64,000 nt of DNA from Gordonia sihwensis NBRC 108236 (GCF_000333035.1 NZ_BANU01000010.1:1-64000); one strand, 5' to 3'; counted from the stretch's first letter, positions 44,299 through 52,649 are shown. Numbers and translations are program-made. Notes: generated from the sequence alone by a model not told the origin.

Positions 44299-45225
44299 TC
44301 AGGAGCGACCGGGGTACCGGCTGACGGCGTCGTCGGTCGGGTCCCCGGGAAGCTGCGGCCGCGTCGGTGTCTGCGGGGTCGCCGCGGTTCCGGCGCGGGT
44401 GAGGCGCTTGGGGAGCCGGTCGGCCAGCCCGCCGATCGGTGCCACGGACGCATTGAGCAGTTCCACGACCTCGTTGAGGTGGTCGACGGTCTCCTGCATC
44501 GCAGCGAGATTCGGCGGCAGCGAGGCGAGCGTCTCGGACAGCTCGGTGAACTTGTCGAGCGGTCCGCCCGGAGCGATCAGCTTCTCGAGAGCACCGTCGG
44601 CGCCGAGCAGTTGATCGAGCAGGCCCTCGTCGCCAGCGGCGCGGTCGAGCACGCCGCCGGGCTGGGACAGCTTCTCCAGCACACCGTCCGGAGCGGTCAG
44701 CTTGTCGACGATGCCGCCCTCGGATGTCAGCCGCTCGAGGATGCCCTCGTTCTCGGTGAACTGGTCGACCACGCCGCCTTCCCGGGTGAGCCGGTCGAGC
44801 GGTCCGTCCTTCGCGGCCAGCCGCATCAGGATCCCCTTCTCGTCCGTCATCTGGTCGAGCAGGCCACCGCGCTCGGTCAGCTTCTCGAGCAGACCGTCCG
44901 GAGCGGTGAGACGGTCGATCACGCCGCCCGGCTGGATCAAGCGGTCGAGGGGGCCGCCGTTGGCCAGAATCCGGCCGAAGGGGCGGTCGGGGCTCAGCAG
45001 ATCGGCCACCTGGCTGAGGATCGCGAGCGGAGCCCGGACAGTGGCGATCTCGCTGTTCTCGTCGATTCCGAGCATCGAGTTCACCTCGGACTCGATGCTC
45101 TCGGCGGTGAGCCGCGCGACGTTGACGACCGACTCGACCGCGGAGAGTGCGATACCGGCCGTGGCGAAGCCGAGACGCAGTGGCAGCTTGACGGCCATCC
45201 GGACTTCGTTCGCGCTGCTATTCAT
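44299..45225 (-). CDS. Decapeptide-repeat protein, function unknown
   Basis: A 308-residue protein in three parts. Residues 10-70 form a mildly hydrophobic, amphipathic helical region (LPLRLGFATAGIALSAVESV). Residues 90-229 are fourteen uninterrupted 10-residue repeats with consensus (G/D/E)-G-aliphatic-aliphatic-(D/E)-(R/K/Q)-(L/F)-T-x-x, for example GGVIDRLTAP and DGLLEKLTER. A helical segment (AAMQETVDHLNEVVELLNAS) and a Pro/Thr-rich tail follow. There is no signal peptide. The exact periodicity suggests a solenoid or a lipid-surface helix. I do not recognise a named family. It is convergent with gabD1, and the HhH-GPD gene lies 21 bp upstream on the same strand. Confidence 0.85.
   Translation of the reverse strand: MNSSANEVRMAVKLPLRLGFATAGIALSAVESVVNVARLTAESIESEVNSMLGIDENSEIATVRAPLAILSQVADLLSPDRPFGRILANGGPLDRLIQPGGVIDRLTAPDGLLEKLTERGGLLDQMTDEKGILMRLAAKDGPLDRLTREGGVVDQFTENEGILERLTSEGGIVDKLTAPDGVLEKLSQPGGVLDRAAGDEGLLDQLLGADGALEKLIAPGGPLDKFTELSETLASLPPNLAAMQETVDHLNEVVELLNASVAPIGGLADRLPKRLTRAGTAATPQTPTRPQLPGDPTDDAVSRYPGRS
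44539..44958 (-). repeat. Fourteen tandem 30-bp units encoding decapeptide repeats
   Basis: The array codes for residues 90-229 of the repeat protein. Period is exactly 30 bp with no insertion or deletion in 14 units. The units differ in sequence, so the array is old and under protein-level constraint rather than a recent DNA expansion. A degenerate further unit (DRPFGRILAN) may precede it. Confidence 0.85.
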
Positions 45226-45246
45226 GGTCGACGATTGTAGCGGTCG

Positions 45247-45819
45247 TCATTTCCTGGCAGCCGCCTTCGCGGCCTTCTTGAAGTCCCGAACCCGCTGGAG
45301 CGACTCCGGATCGGTGACATCGGCCACGGAACGGTATCCCTTGCGGCCGTAATCACCGGTCACCTTGGTCCACCCGCGCGGTTTCACGTCCAGTTGCTTG
45401 GCGAGCAGGGCCACGAAGATCTTGGCTTTCTGCTCGCCGAAACCGGGCAGCGCGCGGACACGCCCGAACAGTTCTTCGCCGGTACGGGCAGTGGTCCAGA
45501 GGGCGGCGGTGTCGCCGTCGTACTCGTCCACCACCGTTCGGGCGAGCTCCTGGATCCGGCCGGCCATCGACCGCCCGTAGCGGTGGATCGCGGGCGGAGT
45601 GGCGCACAACTCGGCGAAGGCCTCCGGGTCGGCGTGGGCGATCGCCACCGGATCGAGGGTGCCGAACCGCTCCAGGATCTTCGCCGGTCCGGCGAACGCC
45701 CGTTCCATCGGAAACTGCTGGTCGAGCAGCATGCCCGTCACGAGTGCGAAGGCGTCCGTGGAGAGGAGTGCGTCCGCGACCGGGTCCTGGGCGATCTGGA
45801 GGTCAGCCATGCCGCTCAT
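45247..45819 (-). CDS. HhH-GPD family base-excision repair-like protein
   Basis: A 190-residue protein of an actinobacterial HhH-GPD subgroup (TIGR03252 type). DPVADALLSTDAFALVTGMLLDQQFPMERAF is typical, and the helix-hairpin-helix reads VRALPGFGEQKAKIFVALLAK. The C-terminus is Lys/Ala-rich. No [4Fe-4S] cysteine loop is present. It probably binds or cuts damaged bases, but the lesion is unknown. The start may be ATG at 45819 or 45810. Confidence 0.88.
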   Translation of the reverse strand: MSGMADLQIAQDPVADALLSTDAFALVTGMLLDQQFPMERAFAGPAKILERFGTLDPVAIAHADPEAFAELCATPPAIHRYGRSMAGRIQELARTVVDEYDGDTAALWTTARTGEELFGRVRALPGFGEQKAKIFVALLAKQLDVKPRGWTKVTGDYGRKGYRSVADVTDPESLQRVRDFKKAAKAAARK

Positions 45820-45934
45820 GCTAGTCGCCCGCGGTCATCGGCACGCCGGTCGTCGGCGAACTCCGAGACCCTCTCCGGCGGCGCCCCGGTCGAAGTCCCG
45901 GCGCTCGCGGCTCCCGGCTGGCACACTCCCAAGC

Positions 45935-46468
45935 ATGCGTACTGCAGACTGCTCAGCCAGGAGATCGGTTCGGGGAGTACGGCGCCGGGGGAGGGCGGTC
46001 GCGGCGGCGGGCGCGAGCGCGGCGGTGCTGGCCGCCGGGTGCGTCGCCGTCCCGCAGGCGCACGCGTCGCCCTACGGCGCCGAGTACGTGCGGTCCATCC
46101 GGTGCGACAGCGCCAATCCGTGGCCCGGTGCGCGGCTGCGGATCGTGGTCGATGTGTACACGGGCGGCCCGTTCCCGACGGACGGACTGCCGGGGCCGGC
46201 CATCACGCTCTCGTCGAACAATCCAGGCGGGGTGGGTCCGGTGCTCGAGCTGACGATGCTCACGACTGTGACCTGGCGCAACCTGTCGACCGGACGGACC
46301 GGCACCGTGCGGGTGCCCACCCGCGCGCACACCGCCGACTGGGACGTCGTGCTCCACCCGGGTCGCGGCGCCGTGCGGTTCACCGTGCATCAGAAGATCG
46401 GGGCGATGGCCTTCAACCCGATGGTGAATCCGCAGTACTCGTCGTGCACCGGAACGGCAGTCGCATGA
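45935..46468 (+). CDS. Small secreted protein of unknown function
   Basis: A 177-residue exported protein. The N-terminus is Arg-rich (RRRGR), then a hydrophobic core AAAGASAAVLAAGC and a cleavage site near QAHASP. The mature part is beta-rich, with VDVYTGGPFPTDGLPGPAITLSSNN, TMLTTVTWRNLSTGRTGTVRVPT and a pair of cysteines (CDSAN and SSCTG) that could form a disulfide. The pattern suits an immunoglobulin-like domain. I do not recognise a family. Its stop overlaps the start of the sugar transporter (ATGA), so they are co-transcribed. Confidence 0.75.
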   Translation: MRTADCSARRSVRGVRRRGRAVAAAGASAAVLAAGCVAVPQAHASPYGAEYVRSIRCDSANPWPGARLRIVVDVYTGGPFPTDGLPGPAITLSSNNPGGVGPVLELTMLTTVTWRNLSTGRTGTVRVPTRAHTADWDVVLHPGRGAVRFTVHQKIGAMAFNPMVNPQYSSCTGTAVA

Positions 46469-47886
46469 CCGCGTCGGAGACCGGGCGCACAGACGTCCCG
46501 CTGATGCGAGTCCTCGGAGTCTCGACCGCCGCAGCGGTCGGCGGCTTCCTGTTCGGTTTCGACAGCTCGGTCGTCAACGGTGCGGTGGACGCGATCCAGG
46601 GCGAGTTCGGGCTGTCGGACCTGGTCACCGGCGTCGCGGTCGCCATCGCCCTGGTCGGTTGCGCGCTCGGGGCGTGGTTCGCGGGCGGACTCGCCGACCG
46701 GTGGGGCCGCAAGAAGGTGATGCTGCTCGGTTCCGCCTTGTTCATCGCCTCGTCGATCGGCGCCGGTCTCACTCAGACGGTGTGGGATCTGATGCTCTGG
46801 CGGCTCATCGGGGGTCTGGGCATCGGCATCGCGTCGGTGATCGCTCCCGCGTACATCGCCGAGATCGCGCCCGCCCGGTTCCGCGGCGCGCTCGGTTCGA
46901 TGCAGCAGCTCGCGATCACGCTGGGCATCTTCGCGGCGCTGCTGTCGGACGCGGTGCTCGCCGACAGTGCCGGCGCCGCCGCCAACACCCTCTGGCTGGA
47001 CATCGAGGCGTGGCGGTGGATGTTCCTGGTCGGTGTGGTGCCGGCCGTCGTCTACGGCGTGCTGTCGCTGACGATCCCGGAGTCGCCGCGCTATCTGGTG
47101 GTCCGCGGACGTGACGGCGAGGCCTCGCGGATTCTCGCTCACGTGACCGGGGAACCCGATCCGGACGGCCGGGTCGCGGAGATCCGCCGCACTGTGAAGC
47201 TCGAGTCCGCGGCGTCGATGCGCGACCTCGCCGGGCCGGCGTTCGGTCTCCACCCGCTGGTGTGGGTCGGTATCTGGCTCGCCGTGTTCCAGCAGTTCGT
47301 GGGCATCAACGCCATCTTCTACTACTCGACCACCCTGTGGCAGTCGGTCGGCTTCTCCGAGTCGGCGTCGTTCGTCACCTCGGTGATCACGGCGGTCATC
47401 AACGTGGTGATGACCTTTGTGGCGATCGGCTTCGTGGACCGGGTGGGACGCCGACTGCTGCTGCTCTTCGGCTCCGTGGGCATGTTCGTGGGGCTGGTGC
47501 TGGCATCGGTGGCCTTCACGCAGGTCTACGACGCCGTCGACGATTCGGGCGATACGGTCTCGCGGCTCCCGACGAGTTGGGGCGTGCTGGCACTGATCGG
47601 CGCGAATCTGTTCGTCATCGCCTTCGCCGCCAGCTGGGGACCGGTGATGTGGGTGATGCTCGGTGAGATGTTCCCCAACCGCTACCGAGCTGTGGCTCTC
47701 GGTCTGTGCACCGCGGTGAACTGGCTTTCCAACTTCACCATCTCGCTGCTGTTCCCGGCCGCGATGGGCTGGGTGGGCCCGGCCTTCGTCTACGGCTTCT
47801 TCGCGCTGTGCGCCGGGATCTCGTTCTTCTACGTGCGCGCGAAGGTGCCGGAGACGAAGGGCATGGAATTGGAGGAGATGGGCTGA
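46465..47886 (+). CDS. Sugar porter family MFS transporter
   Basis: A 473-residue, 12-helix sugar:proton symporter. Family motifs: GGFLFGFDSSVVNGA in helix 1, GGLADRWGRKKVML after helix 2, RLIGGLGIGIASVIAPAYIAEIAP, PESPRYLVVRGR, QQFVGINAIFYYS and the C-terminal VPETKGMELEE. It resembles glucose/xylose-type porters; the sugar is not certain. It overlaps the small secreted protein gene by four bases and is convergent with the lipase-like gene. Confidence 0.93.
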   Translation: MTASETGRTDVPLMRVLGVSTAAAVGGFLFGFDSSVVNGAVDAIQGEFGLSDLVTGVAVAIALVGCALGAWFAGGLADRWGRKKVMLLGSALFIASSIGAGLTQTVWDLMLWRLIGGLGIGIASVIAPAYIAEIAPARFRGALGSMQQLAITLGIFAALLSDAVLADSAGAAANTLWLDIEAWRWMFLVGVVPAVVYGVLSLTIPESPRYLVVRGRDGEASRILAHVTGEPDPDGRVAEIRRTVKLESAASMRDLAGPAFGLHPLVWVGIWLAVFQQFVGINAIFYYSTTLWQSVGFSESASFVTSVITAVINVVMTFVAIGFVDRVGRRLLLLFGSVGMFVGLVLASVAFTQVYDAVDDSGDTVSRLPTSWGVLALIGANLFVIAFAASWGPVMWVMLGEMFPNRYRAVALGLCTAVNWLSNFTISLLFPAAMGWVGPAFVYGFFALCAGISFFYVRAKVPETKGMELEEMG

Positions 47887-47887
47887 C

Positions 47888-49045
47888 TCAGAACAGTCCG
47901 CCGAGGAAATTGTCGACGGCGGCCTGCTCCTGACGCTTGCCCGCCGACTCGTCGCCGGTGAGATACGTGCTCATCTTGACCTTGTTGCTTGAGAGCTGCG
48001 CCTGGGTGACGTACCGCAGCGATGCGGGCACCACGACGCTCTCGTCCACCAGGCGCTGGCTCATGAGGATCGGGCGGTTGAAGCCGCGTGCCGGGATCGC
48101 GAGCGACTTGCGCAGCGATGATGCGAGTGCGGCGTTCGACGCGAGCGGCTTCGAGACCAGGTCGGCCAGCTGCGTGCCGCCGATCTCTTTGATCAGCGCC
48201 GAAGTGCACAGCTTCTGAGCCTTCTGGACCAGGGCTTCGCCGCGCGGGGTGAGGATCGTGCCCAGGTCCTCGGTGCTCTGAGACGCCAGGGTGTAGAGGA
48301 CGTCGGCCACCACGGCCGTCGGTACCGCCGAGGACGACGGACTCAGGCCGGCGACCACGTCGTCGTAGCCGGCCGGAATGCTGGTCGCGGCGGCGCCGCG
48401 GAAGTCGAGCTCACCGGTCTGCCACGCGGTCGCGTTGCGGGCCAGCGACGTGGCGGCTGCGGCGCCCTGCGTGGAGCCGACCACCGCCCACTTCGGCGAC
48501 AGCGAGGACGAGCCCACGTCGGCTCCGGCACGGACCGCGTCGACGATGTTGTGCGCGGTCGCGTCGACGTCGGAGTACTGCGGTGAACCCGGCGCGCCGA
48601 CGGCCGCGTAGTCGGGGGCGATGACGGCGTAGCCGCGACCGAGCAGATGGCTGAGCGTCGAGCGGTCGTCGGCATCGCGCTTGGCCGACGGGGCACATGA
48701 ATCGTTCCAGCCGTCGGAGCCGTGGGCCCAGACGACGACCGGCCAGCCGGCCGCCGGCGCCTTGCCCCGGGGCTCGAGCAGCACAGCCGTGGACAGATGC
48801 AGACGCTCGTCGGCGCCGACGGACCAGTAGCTGTACTGCTGGCCGGCGGCGGCACCCGGCACCAGCGCCCGGTCGTCGATGGTCCGGTTGGCGAACACCG
48901 ATCCCGCGGTCTGGCCGCCGGTGGGGGCTGGGGCGTCCTCCGGATCGGCGACGGCGAGTGCGCCGGTGACGCCGCCGACCGTCAGCGCGGCTGCCGCGGC
49001 GGTCACGACGAGGGTGCGGGCGAGCCGCTTCCGGGCGGTGATCAT
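47888..49045 (-). CDS. Secreted alpha/beta-hydrolase, secretory lipase-like
   Basis: A 385-residue exported protein: signal peptide ARKRLARTLVVTAAAAALTVGGVTGALA, then an alpha/beta-hydrolase with WPVVVWAHGSDGWNDSCAPS as oxyanion region and YAVIAPDYAAVG. The nucleophile elbow reads VVGSTQGAAAA: the GxSxG Ser position is occupied by Thr with Ser one residue before, so catalysis is uncertain. It resembles the fungal/actinobacterial secretory lipase family. The ATG at 49045 has an AAAGGAC site; the longer upstream frame is not needed. Confidence 0.75.
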   Translation of the reverse strand: MITARKRLARTLVVTAAAAALTVGGVTGALAVADPEDAPAPTGGQTAGSVFANRTIDDRALVPGAAAGQQYSYWSVGADERLHLSTAVLLEPRGKAPAAGWPVVVWAHGSDGWNDSCAPSAKRDADDRSTLSHLLGRGYAVIAPDYAAVGAPGSPQYSDVDATAHNIVDAVRAGADVGSSSLSPKWAVVGSTQGAAAATSLARNATAWQTGELDFRGAAATSIPAGYDDVVAGLSPSSSAVPTAVVADVLYTLASQSTEDLGTILTPRGEALVQKAQKLCTSALIKEIGGTQLADLVSKPLASNAALASSLRKSLAIPARGFNRPILMSQRLVDESVVVPASLRYVTQAQLSSNKVKMSTYLTGDESAGKRQEQAAVDNFLGGLF

Positions 49046-49126
49046 TATTCGGTCCTTTACGACGGGCCGCCGGGCTGCGGCGGAGTGAGAGAGTGCCGGT
49101 GCGGCCGGCACAGTAGGGATCGGCGT

Positions 49127-49154
49127 CAGTCCTGAACTAGTCAGTTCTGGACTG
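49127..49154 (-). terminator. Hairpin at the 3' end of the 49141-50202 gene
   Basis: CAGTCC-T-GAACT, loop AGTC, AGTTC-T-GGACTG forms an 11-bp stem with one T-T mismatch. It overlaps the stop codon of the minus-strand gene. It probably acts as its terminator, separating it from the lipase-like gene. Confidence 0.5.
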
Positions 49155-50202
49155 TGCCGAGCGCGGGCAGGAAGAAGCAGGTGCGGCCGGCGGTGGTCGT
49201 GGTGCCGAAGACCGCCGAGAGGATGTGGCCCTTACCGGTGTCGACGCGGGCGAGACGGACGCCGTGGAAGTTCTCGGTGTCGGTGAGCAACTGCTTGAGC
49301 GGTCCGGCGGAAGCGGCCTCCGACAGCGGCTTCAGATCGGCCAGGCCGCCCTTCATGGTGGTGGTGTTGAACCACGCGACGCGGAACTGGTCCGAGTCGG
49401 GCTTGCCGGGCGGCACCAGTGCGAAGGCCGTCTGATCCTCACCGATCGCCGTCAGCAGTTCCTTGCTGTCGGCGGGCAACAGCGAGGTGAGCGCAGTGAG
49501 CACCCCGGTGCGGTCGGCGGCGACGGTGGGCCACGGGCCGGGTGCCGCCAGAACCGGGGCGGTGGTGAGTCCGAGCGGGTTGTCGGGGGTGGGCTCGGCG
49601 CACAGCGGAGCCACGGCGGGGGACAGCAGGGACGTTCCGGTGACCTTCTGCAGCACGGTCAGCACGTCGGCGGCGGGAGCCGGTGCGGGCGCCGCGGGGA
49701 CGGTGGCTGCGACCGGGGCGGGCGTCTGCGGGTCGCTCTGTCCGAGCCTGCCCAGACCGAGCTTCTCGAGGCCGGCGCCGTCGAGACCGATGCCGTTGAG
49801 AACACTCGCGCTGTCCAGGTACTTCGACAGATCCAGCCGGCCGTCGGAGGAGAGGATGGCGGTGATCGCCTCGACGGCCTTCTCGTCGCCGCCGGTGGCC
49901 TTGAGCTTGCGCAAGAGATCGGCGAGCGCGGCGTCGCCCGGAATCGTCGGCAGGGTGCGCACCTGATCGGCCTGCGGTGCGGCCGTCTGCGGTGCGGTGG
50001 AGTCGGGTGCCGACGGTGCCGTGGAGTCGGGGACTGTGCTCTGCGGGGCGCTCGTCTCGGGGACGGCGGTGCCCGGAGTGCTCGCCTCGGGCGACGGTGC
50101 CGCCGGATCGGCCCCGGCGGCGGCCGGCACAGCGAGTGCTGCGGCGGCGACTGCGAGCCCGGCGATGCCGAACCGCATCGATCGGTACGTGCGTGGACTC
50201 AC
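49141..50202 (-). CDS. Secreted protein of unknown function, paralogue of the 50489-51355 product
   Basis: A 353-residue exported protein. A signal peptide (RSMRFGIAGLAVAAAALAVPAAAGA) is followed by a low-complexity Pro/Ser/Thr/Ala linker, a helical region and a C-terminal domain with two cysteines (APLCAEP and RTCFFLPALG). That domain, with FRVAWFNTTTMKGGLADLKPL and KGHILSAVFGTTTT, aligns with the C-terminal domain of the next gene upstream. The GTG at 50202 follows a strong GGAGGT site. Function is unknown; the linker suggests a cell-wall or extracellular location. Confidence 0.78.
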   Translation of the reverse strand: MSPRTYRSMRFGIAGLAVAAAALAVPAAAGADPAAPSPEASTPGTAVPETSAPQSTVPDSTAPSAPDSTAPQTAAPQADQVRTLPTIPGDAALADLLRKLKATGGDEKAVEAITAILSSDGRLDLSKYLDSASVLNGIGLDGAGLEKLGLGRLGQSDPQTPAPVAATVPAAPAPAPAADVLTVLQKVTGTSLLSPAVAPLCAEPTPDNPLGLTTAPVLAAPGPWPTVAADRTGVLTALTSLLPADSKELLTAIGEDQTAFALVPPGKPDSDQFRVAWFNTTTMKGGLADLKPLSEAASAGPLKQLLTDTENFHGVRLARVDTGKGHILSAVFGTTTTAGRTCFFLPALGTVQN

Positions 50203-50430
50203 TGGCTTACCTCCACAACTGCGCAACGGCCACGGCGGCCGTGACCGCTGTGGCTGATGTGACTAAAGTTTCTTAAGTTAATAATGAGAATCAACCGCTG
50301 GATTTCTCAAGGAGCGAGTCCGAGTCGTTACCTGGATGCGACCCTTTGGAGATGTCGGAGCTGTTGCGCCACAAAGCTTTTCGTTGCCATAGCGATGTCC
50401 GTCACAAGGTGCGGCGGCGCCCCCGAAACC
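50203..50430. other. AT-richer leader region between the two secreted-protein genes
   Basis: No gene is supported here. Bases 50260-50300 (AAAGTTTCTTAAGTTAATAA) are far more AT-rich than the rest of the window and probably hold the promoter of the 49141-50202 gene. I could not place convincing -35 and -10 boxes. AATAATGAGAATCA near 50280 loosely recalls a Fur box but does not hold as a palindrome. Confidence 0.4.
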
Positions 50431-50470
50431 GATCAGAGCCCCGGACCTCCGATGGTCCAGGGCTCTGATC
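50431..50470 (-). terminator. Long perfect hairpin terminator of the 50489-51355 gene
   Basis: GATCAGAGCCC and GGGCTCTGATC pair as an 11-bp outer stem; inside, GGACC and GGTCC add five more pairs around a 6-base loop. It lies 18 bases past the stop codon on the minus strand. There is no T-run. Confidence 0.78.
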
Positions 50471-50488
50471 GAACTCGGGTCGAGGGGC

Positions 50489-51355
50489 TCAGATGATCGC
50501 GGTGCCGATCGTCGGAGCGATCATGCATGAGACGTTCTTGCCCTTGATCTTCGTCGTCACGGTTCCGTAGATCGTCGACACGATCCGGCCGCGGCCGGTG
50601 TTGGCGATGCCGGTGAACGTGCCGGGGCCATTGGTGGCGTTGATCTTCGGATTGGGCAGCAGCGCCTGCTGTCCGGTGCGGCCGTTGTCGATGTTGAGCC
50701 AGGTGACGAAGAGCTTCTGTGCCGACTTCACCGCGGGCCCGGTGCCGAGGCTGGTGTAGACGTAGCCGGCCTGGCCGCGCTTCGGGCCGGGTGCCGGTGC
50801 GGCCTGCGGTCCGGCCGTCACCAGGGCCATGCCGACCGAATTGCCGCCGCCGGGCATGCAGCCGAAGCCCAGGGTCGGATACAGGAACTGCTGGATCCGC
50901 GGCTTGCCGGGGCCGGTGGGGATGTCGGGCGCGTCGCTCTTCTTCTTCTCGGCCGCGGGGGTCGCCTCGAGCGACAGGGTCTTCGCGGCCTCCTTGGCCC
51001 CGGGCTCGCCCAGGAAATCAATCAGCGAGCGCCAGACGTCCTGCGCCTCGGCGGGTACGGCCGGGTTGTCGGCCAGCTTGCGGACCTGGGCCAGGAGCTC
51101 GGTGTTGACCTTGCCGTCGGAGTCGCGGGTGGCGGCGGAGCCGATCAGGGCCGGAGTCAGTGCCCCGAGGGATTCGAGGACCTTGGGCTCCACGGTGGGC
51201 GCGTGAGCGGCGTCCGGGATCGGAAGCTCCTGCTGCGCGGCCGGAGCGTCCTTCGCGGGCTCGGCCGATGCGGTCGACGGGACGAGCAGAGCGGGGGCGA
51301 TGACTGCTGCCGCAGCGACGGCTGCGGCGGTGCGGCGGGAGCGCGCGAGTCGCAC
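50489..51355 (-). CDS. Secreted protein of unknown function, paralogue of the 49141-50202 product
   Basis: A 288-residue exported protein with signal peptide RLARSRRTAAAVAAAAVIAP and cleavage near STASAEP. A helical N-terminal half is followed by a beta-rich C-terminal domain with two cysteines (LGFGCMPGGG and NVSCMIAPTIG). KLFVTWLNIDNGRTGQQALLP and GRIVSTIYGTVTT match the C-terminal domain of the neighbouring gene. It lacks that protein's Pro/Thr-rich linker. The GTG at 51355 has a GAGGA site. Role unknown; a shared extracellular or cell-envelope job is likely. Confidence 0.78.
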   Translation of the reverse strand: MRLARSRRTAAAVAAAAVIAPALLVPSTASAEPAKDAPAAQQELPIPDAAHAPTVEPKVLESLGALTPALIGSAATRDSDGKVNTELLAQVRKLADNPAVPAEAQDVWRSLIDFLGEPGAKEAAKTLSLEATPAAEKKKSDAPDIPTGPGKPRIQQFLYPTLGFGCMPGGGNSVGMALVTAGPQAAPAPGPKRGQAGYVYTSLGTGPAVKSAQKLFVTWLNIDNGRTGQQALLPNPKINATNGPGTFTGIANTGRGRIVSTIYGTVTTKIKGKNVSCMIAPTIGTAII

Positions 51356-51434
51356 GGCTGAATCCTCTTCGGTCGACGAACAGTTGTCTAGTGAGGCGAG
51401 TGTAGCCACAATCCCATGAAACTACTGAGACGTG

Positions 51435-51450
51435 TGTGAAAATTGTTACA
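51435..51450. promoter_or_regulatory. CRP/GlxR-like site in the divergent secreted-protein/thiB gap
   Basis: TGTGAAAATTGTTACA fits TGTGA-N6-TCACA at 9 of 10 positions and sits inside a wider imperfect palindrome (TGTGT...ACACA, 51433-51452). It is 80 bases upstream of the minus-strand secreted-protein start and 145 bases upstream of thiB. It may control either or both. Confidence 0.45.
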
Positions 51451-51594
51451 CAAGAGGTTGGAGGGGTTTTGGCTGCGGATGCCCTCCGAATGCGGATACG
51501 CACCGTCAACTGGTTAGATTCGCCTCAGGTGACCAACAACTGGCCCGCAGGCGAAATCTGTGGGCTTCTCTATCGAGGGGACGTGGGTTAGCAG

Positions 51595-52647
51595 ATGGCC
51601 TTCTTCGGCAACGCGCGCTTCGGCAGCGCGCGGCGCAACCGCGCCGTCGTGGCGGCGGCACTGGCAGCCGTGCTGGTGGCGACGTCGGCGTGTACCTCCG
51701 GATCGGGTGGTGCCGACGAGGTGACGTTGTTGACGCACGACTCGTTCGAACTGCCGCAGAACCTGATCGACCGGTTCGAGAAGCAGACCGGTACCGAACT
51801 CAAGATCGTGCGTTCGGGCGATGCCGGGCAGCTCTCCTCAGTGGTGTCGCTGACCCCGGGATCGCCCAAGGGCGACGCCGTGTTCGGTATCGACAACACC
51901 TTCGCGGCCCGGCCGATCGAAGCCAAGGCGCTCGACCCCTACACCTCGCCCGCCGCGGTCGACGGCTCGGCGAAGTACGACATTCAGGGCGCGCCCGGGC
52001 AACTCACCGCCGTCGACCGGGGAGACGTGTGCCTGAACGTCGACGATGCCTGGTTCGACAAGCACGGCATCGAGGCGCCCACGTCTCTCGAGCAGCTCAC
52101 GCAGCCCCGGTACCGGGACATGGCGGCTCTCCTCGACCCGTCGACGTCGTCGCCAGGGATGGGCTTCCTGCTCACCACGATCGGGCGGTTCAAGGGCGGA
52201 GTGGACGACTACTGGCGCGGCTTGGTCGACAACGGCGCCCAGATCGTCTCCGGGTGGGAAGTGGCCTACAACCAGTTGTTCAGCGCCGGCGCCGGGCACG
52301 GCGACAAGCCGATCGTGGTGTCGTACGCGTCGAGTCCGGCCGCCACGCCGGGTACCAGCGCACTGCTGAACGCGTGCTTCGCGCAGGTGGAGTACATCGG
52401 CGTCCTGCGCGGTGCGGCGAACACCGCGGGTGCGCGCAAGCTCGTGGACTTCATGCTGACCCCGGAGGTGCAGGCCGCGCTGCCCACGGCCATGTACGTC
52501 TATCCGGTGCAGAAAGACATCCCGCTGCCCGCCGACTGGCGGCAGCGTGCGCCGATGCCCGCGTGGACCGTCACGATGTCGCCGGAGTACATCGACGCAC
52601 ACCGTGAACAGTGGCTGAACGAGTGGCGCGCCACGGTCAAGCGCTGA
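51595..52647 (+). CDS. thiB: Thiamine ABC transporter substrate-binding lipoprotein
   Basis: A 350-residue exported binding protein. The N-terminal hydrophobic stretch ends in a lipobox (VATSACTSG), so it is likely tethered through Cys. The mature part follows the ThiB/TbpA family: LLTHDSFELP, VSLTPGSPKGDAVFGIDNTF, RGDVCLNVDDAWF, LLDPSTSSPGMGFLLTTIG, GDKPIVVSYASSPAATPGT and VEYIGVLRGA. It would bind thiamine or its phosphates. It is the first gene of the thiB-thiP-thiQ operon. Confidence 0.9.
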   Translation: MAFFGNARFGSARRNRAVVAAALAAVLVATSACTSGSGGADEVTLLTHDSFELPQNLIDRFEKQTGTELKIVRSGDAGQLSSVVSLTPGSPKGDAVFGIDNTFAARPIEAKALDPYTSPAAVDGSAKYDIQGAPGQLTAVDRGDVCLNVDDAWFDKHGIEAPTSLEQLTQPRYRDMAALLDPSTSSPGMGFLLTTIGRFKGGVDDYWRGLVDNGAQIVSGWEVAYNQLFSAGAGHGDKPIVVSYASSPAATPGTSALLNACFAQVEYIGVLRGAANTAGARKLVDFMLTPEVQAALPTAMYVYPVQKDIPLPADWRQRAPMPAWTVTMSPEYIDAHREQWLNEWRATVKR

Positions 52648-52649
52648 CC

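Noticed and set aside
50275-50300. Fur/IdeR box in the AT-rich gap between the secreted-protein genes
   Set aside because: About 13 of 19 positions fit a Fur box, but the right half does not form the inverted repeat.
51410-51594. TPP riboswitch ahead of the thiamine transporter genes
   Set aside because: The conserved CUGAGA and ACCUGAUCNNGNUAAUNCNNGCGAAGGGA-type blocks cannot be found; only a short CTGGTTAGA resemblance exists.
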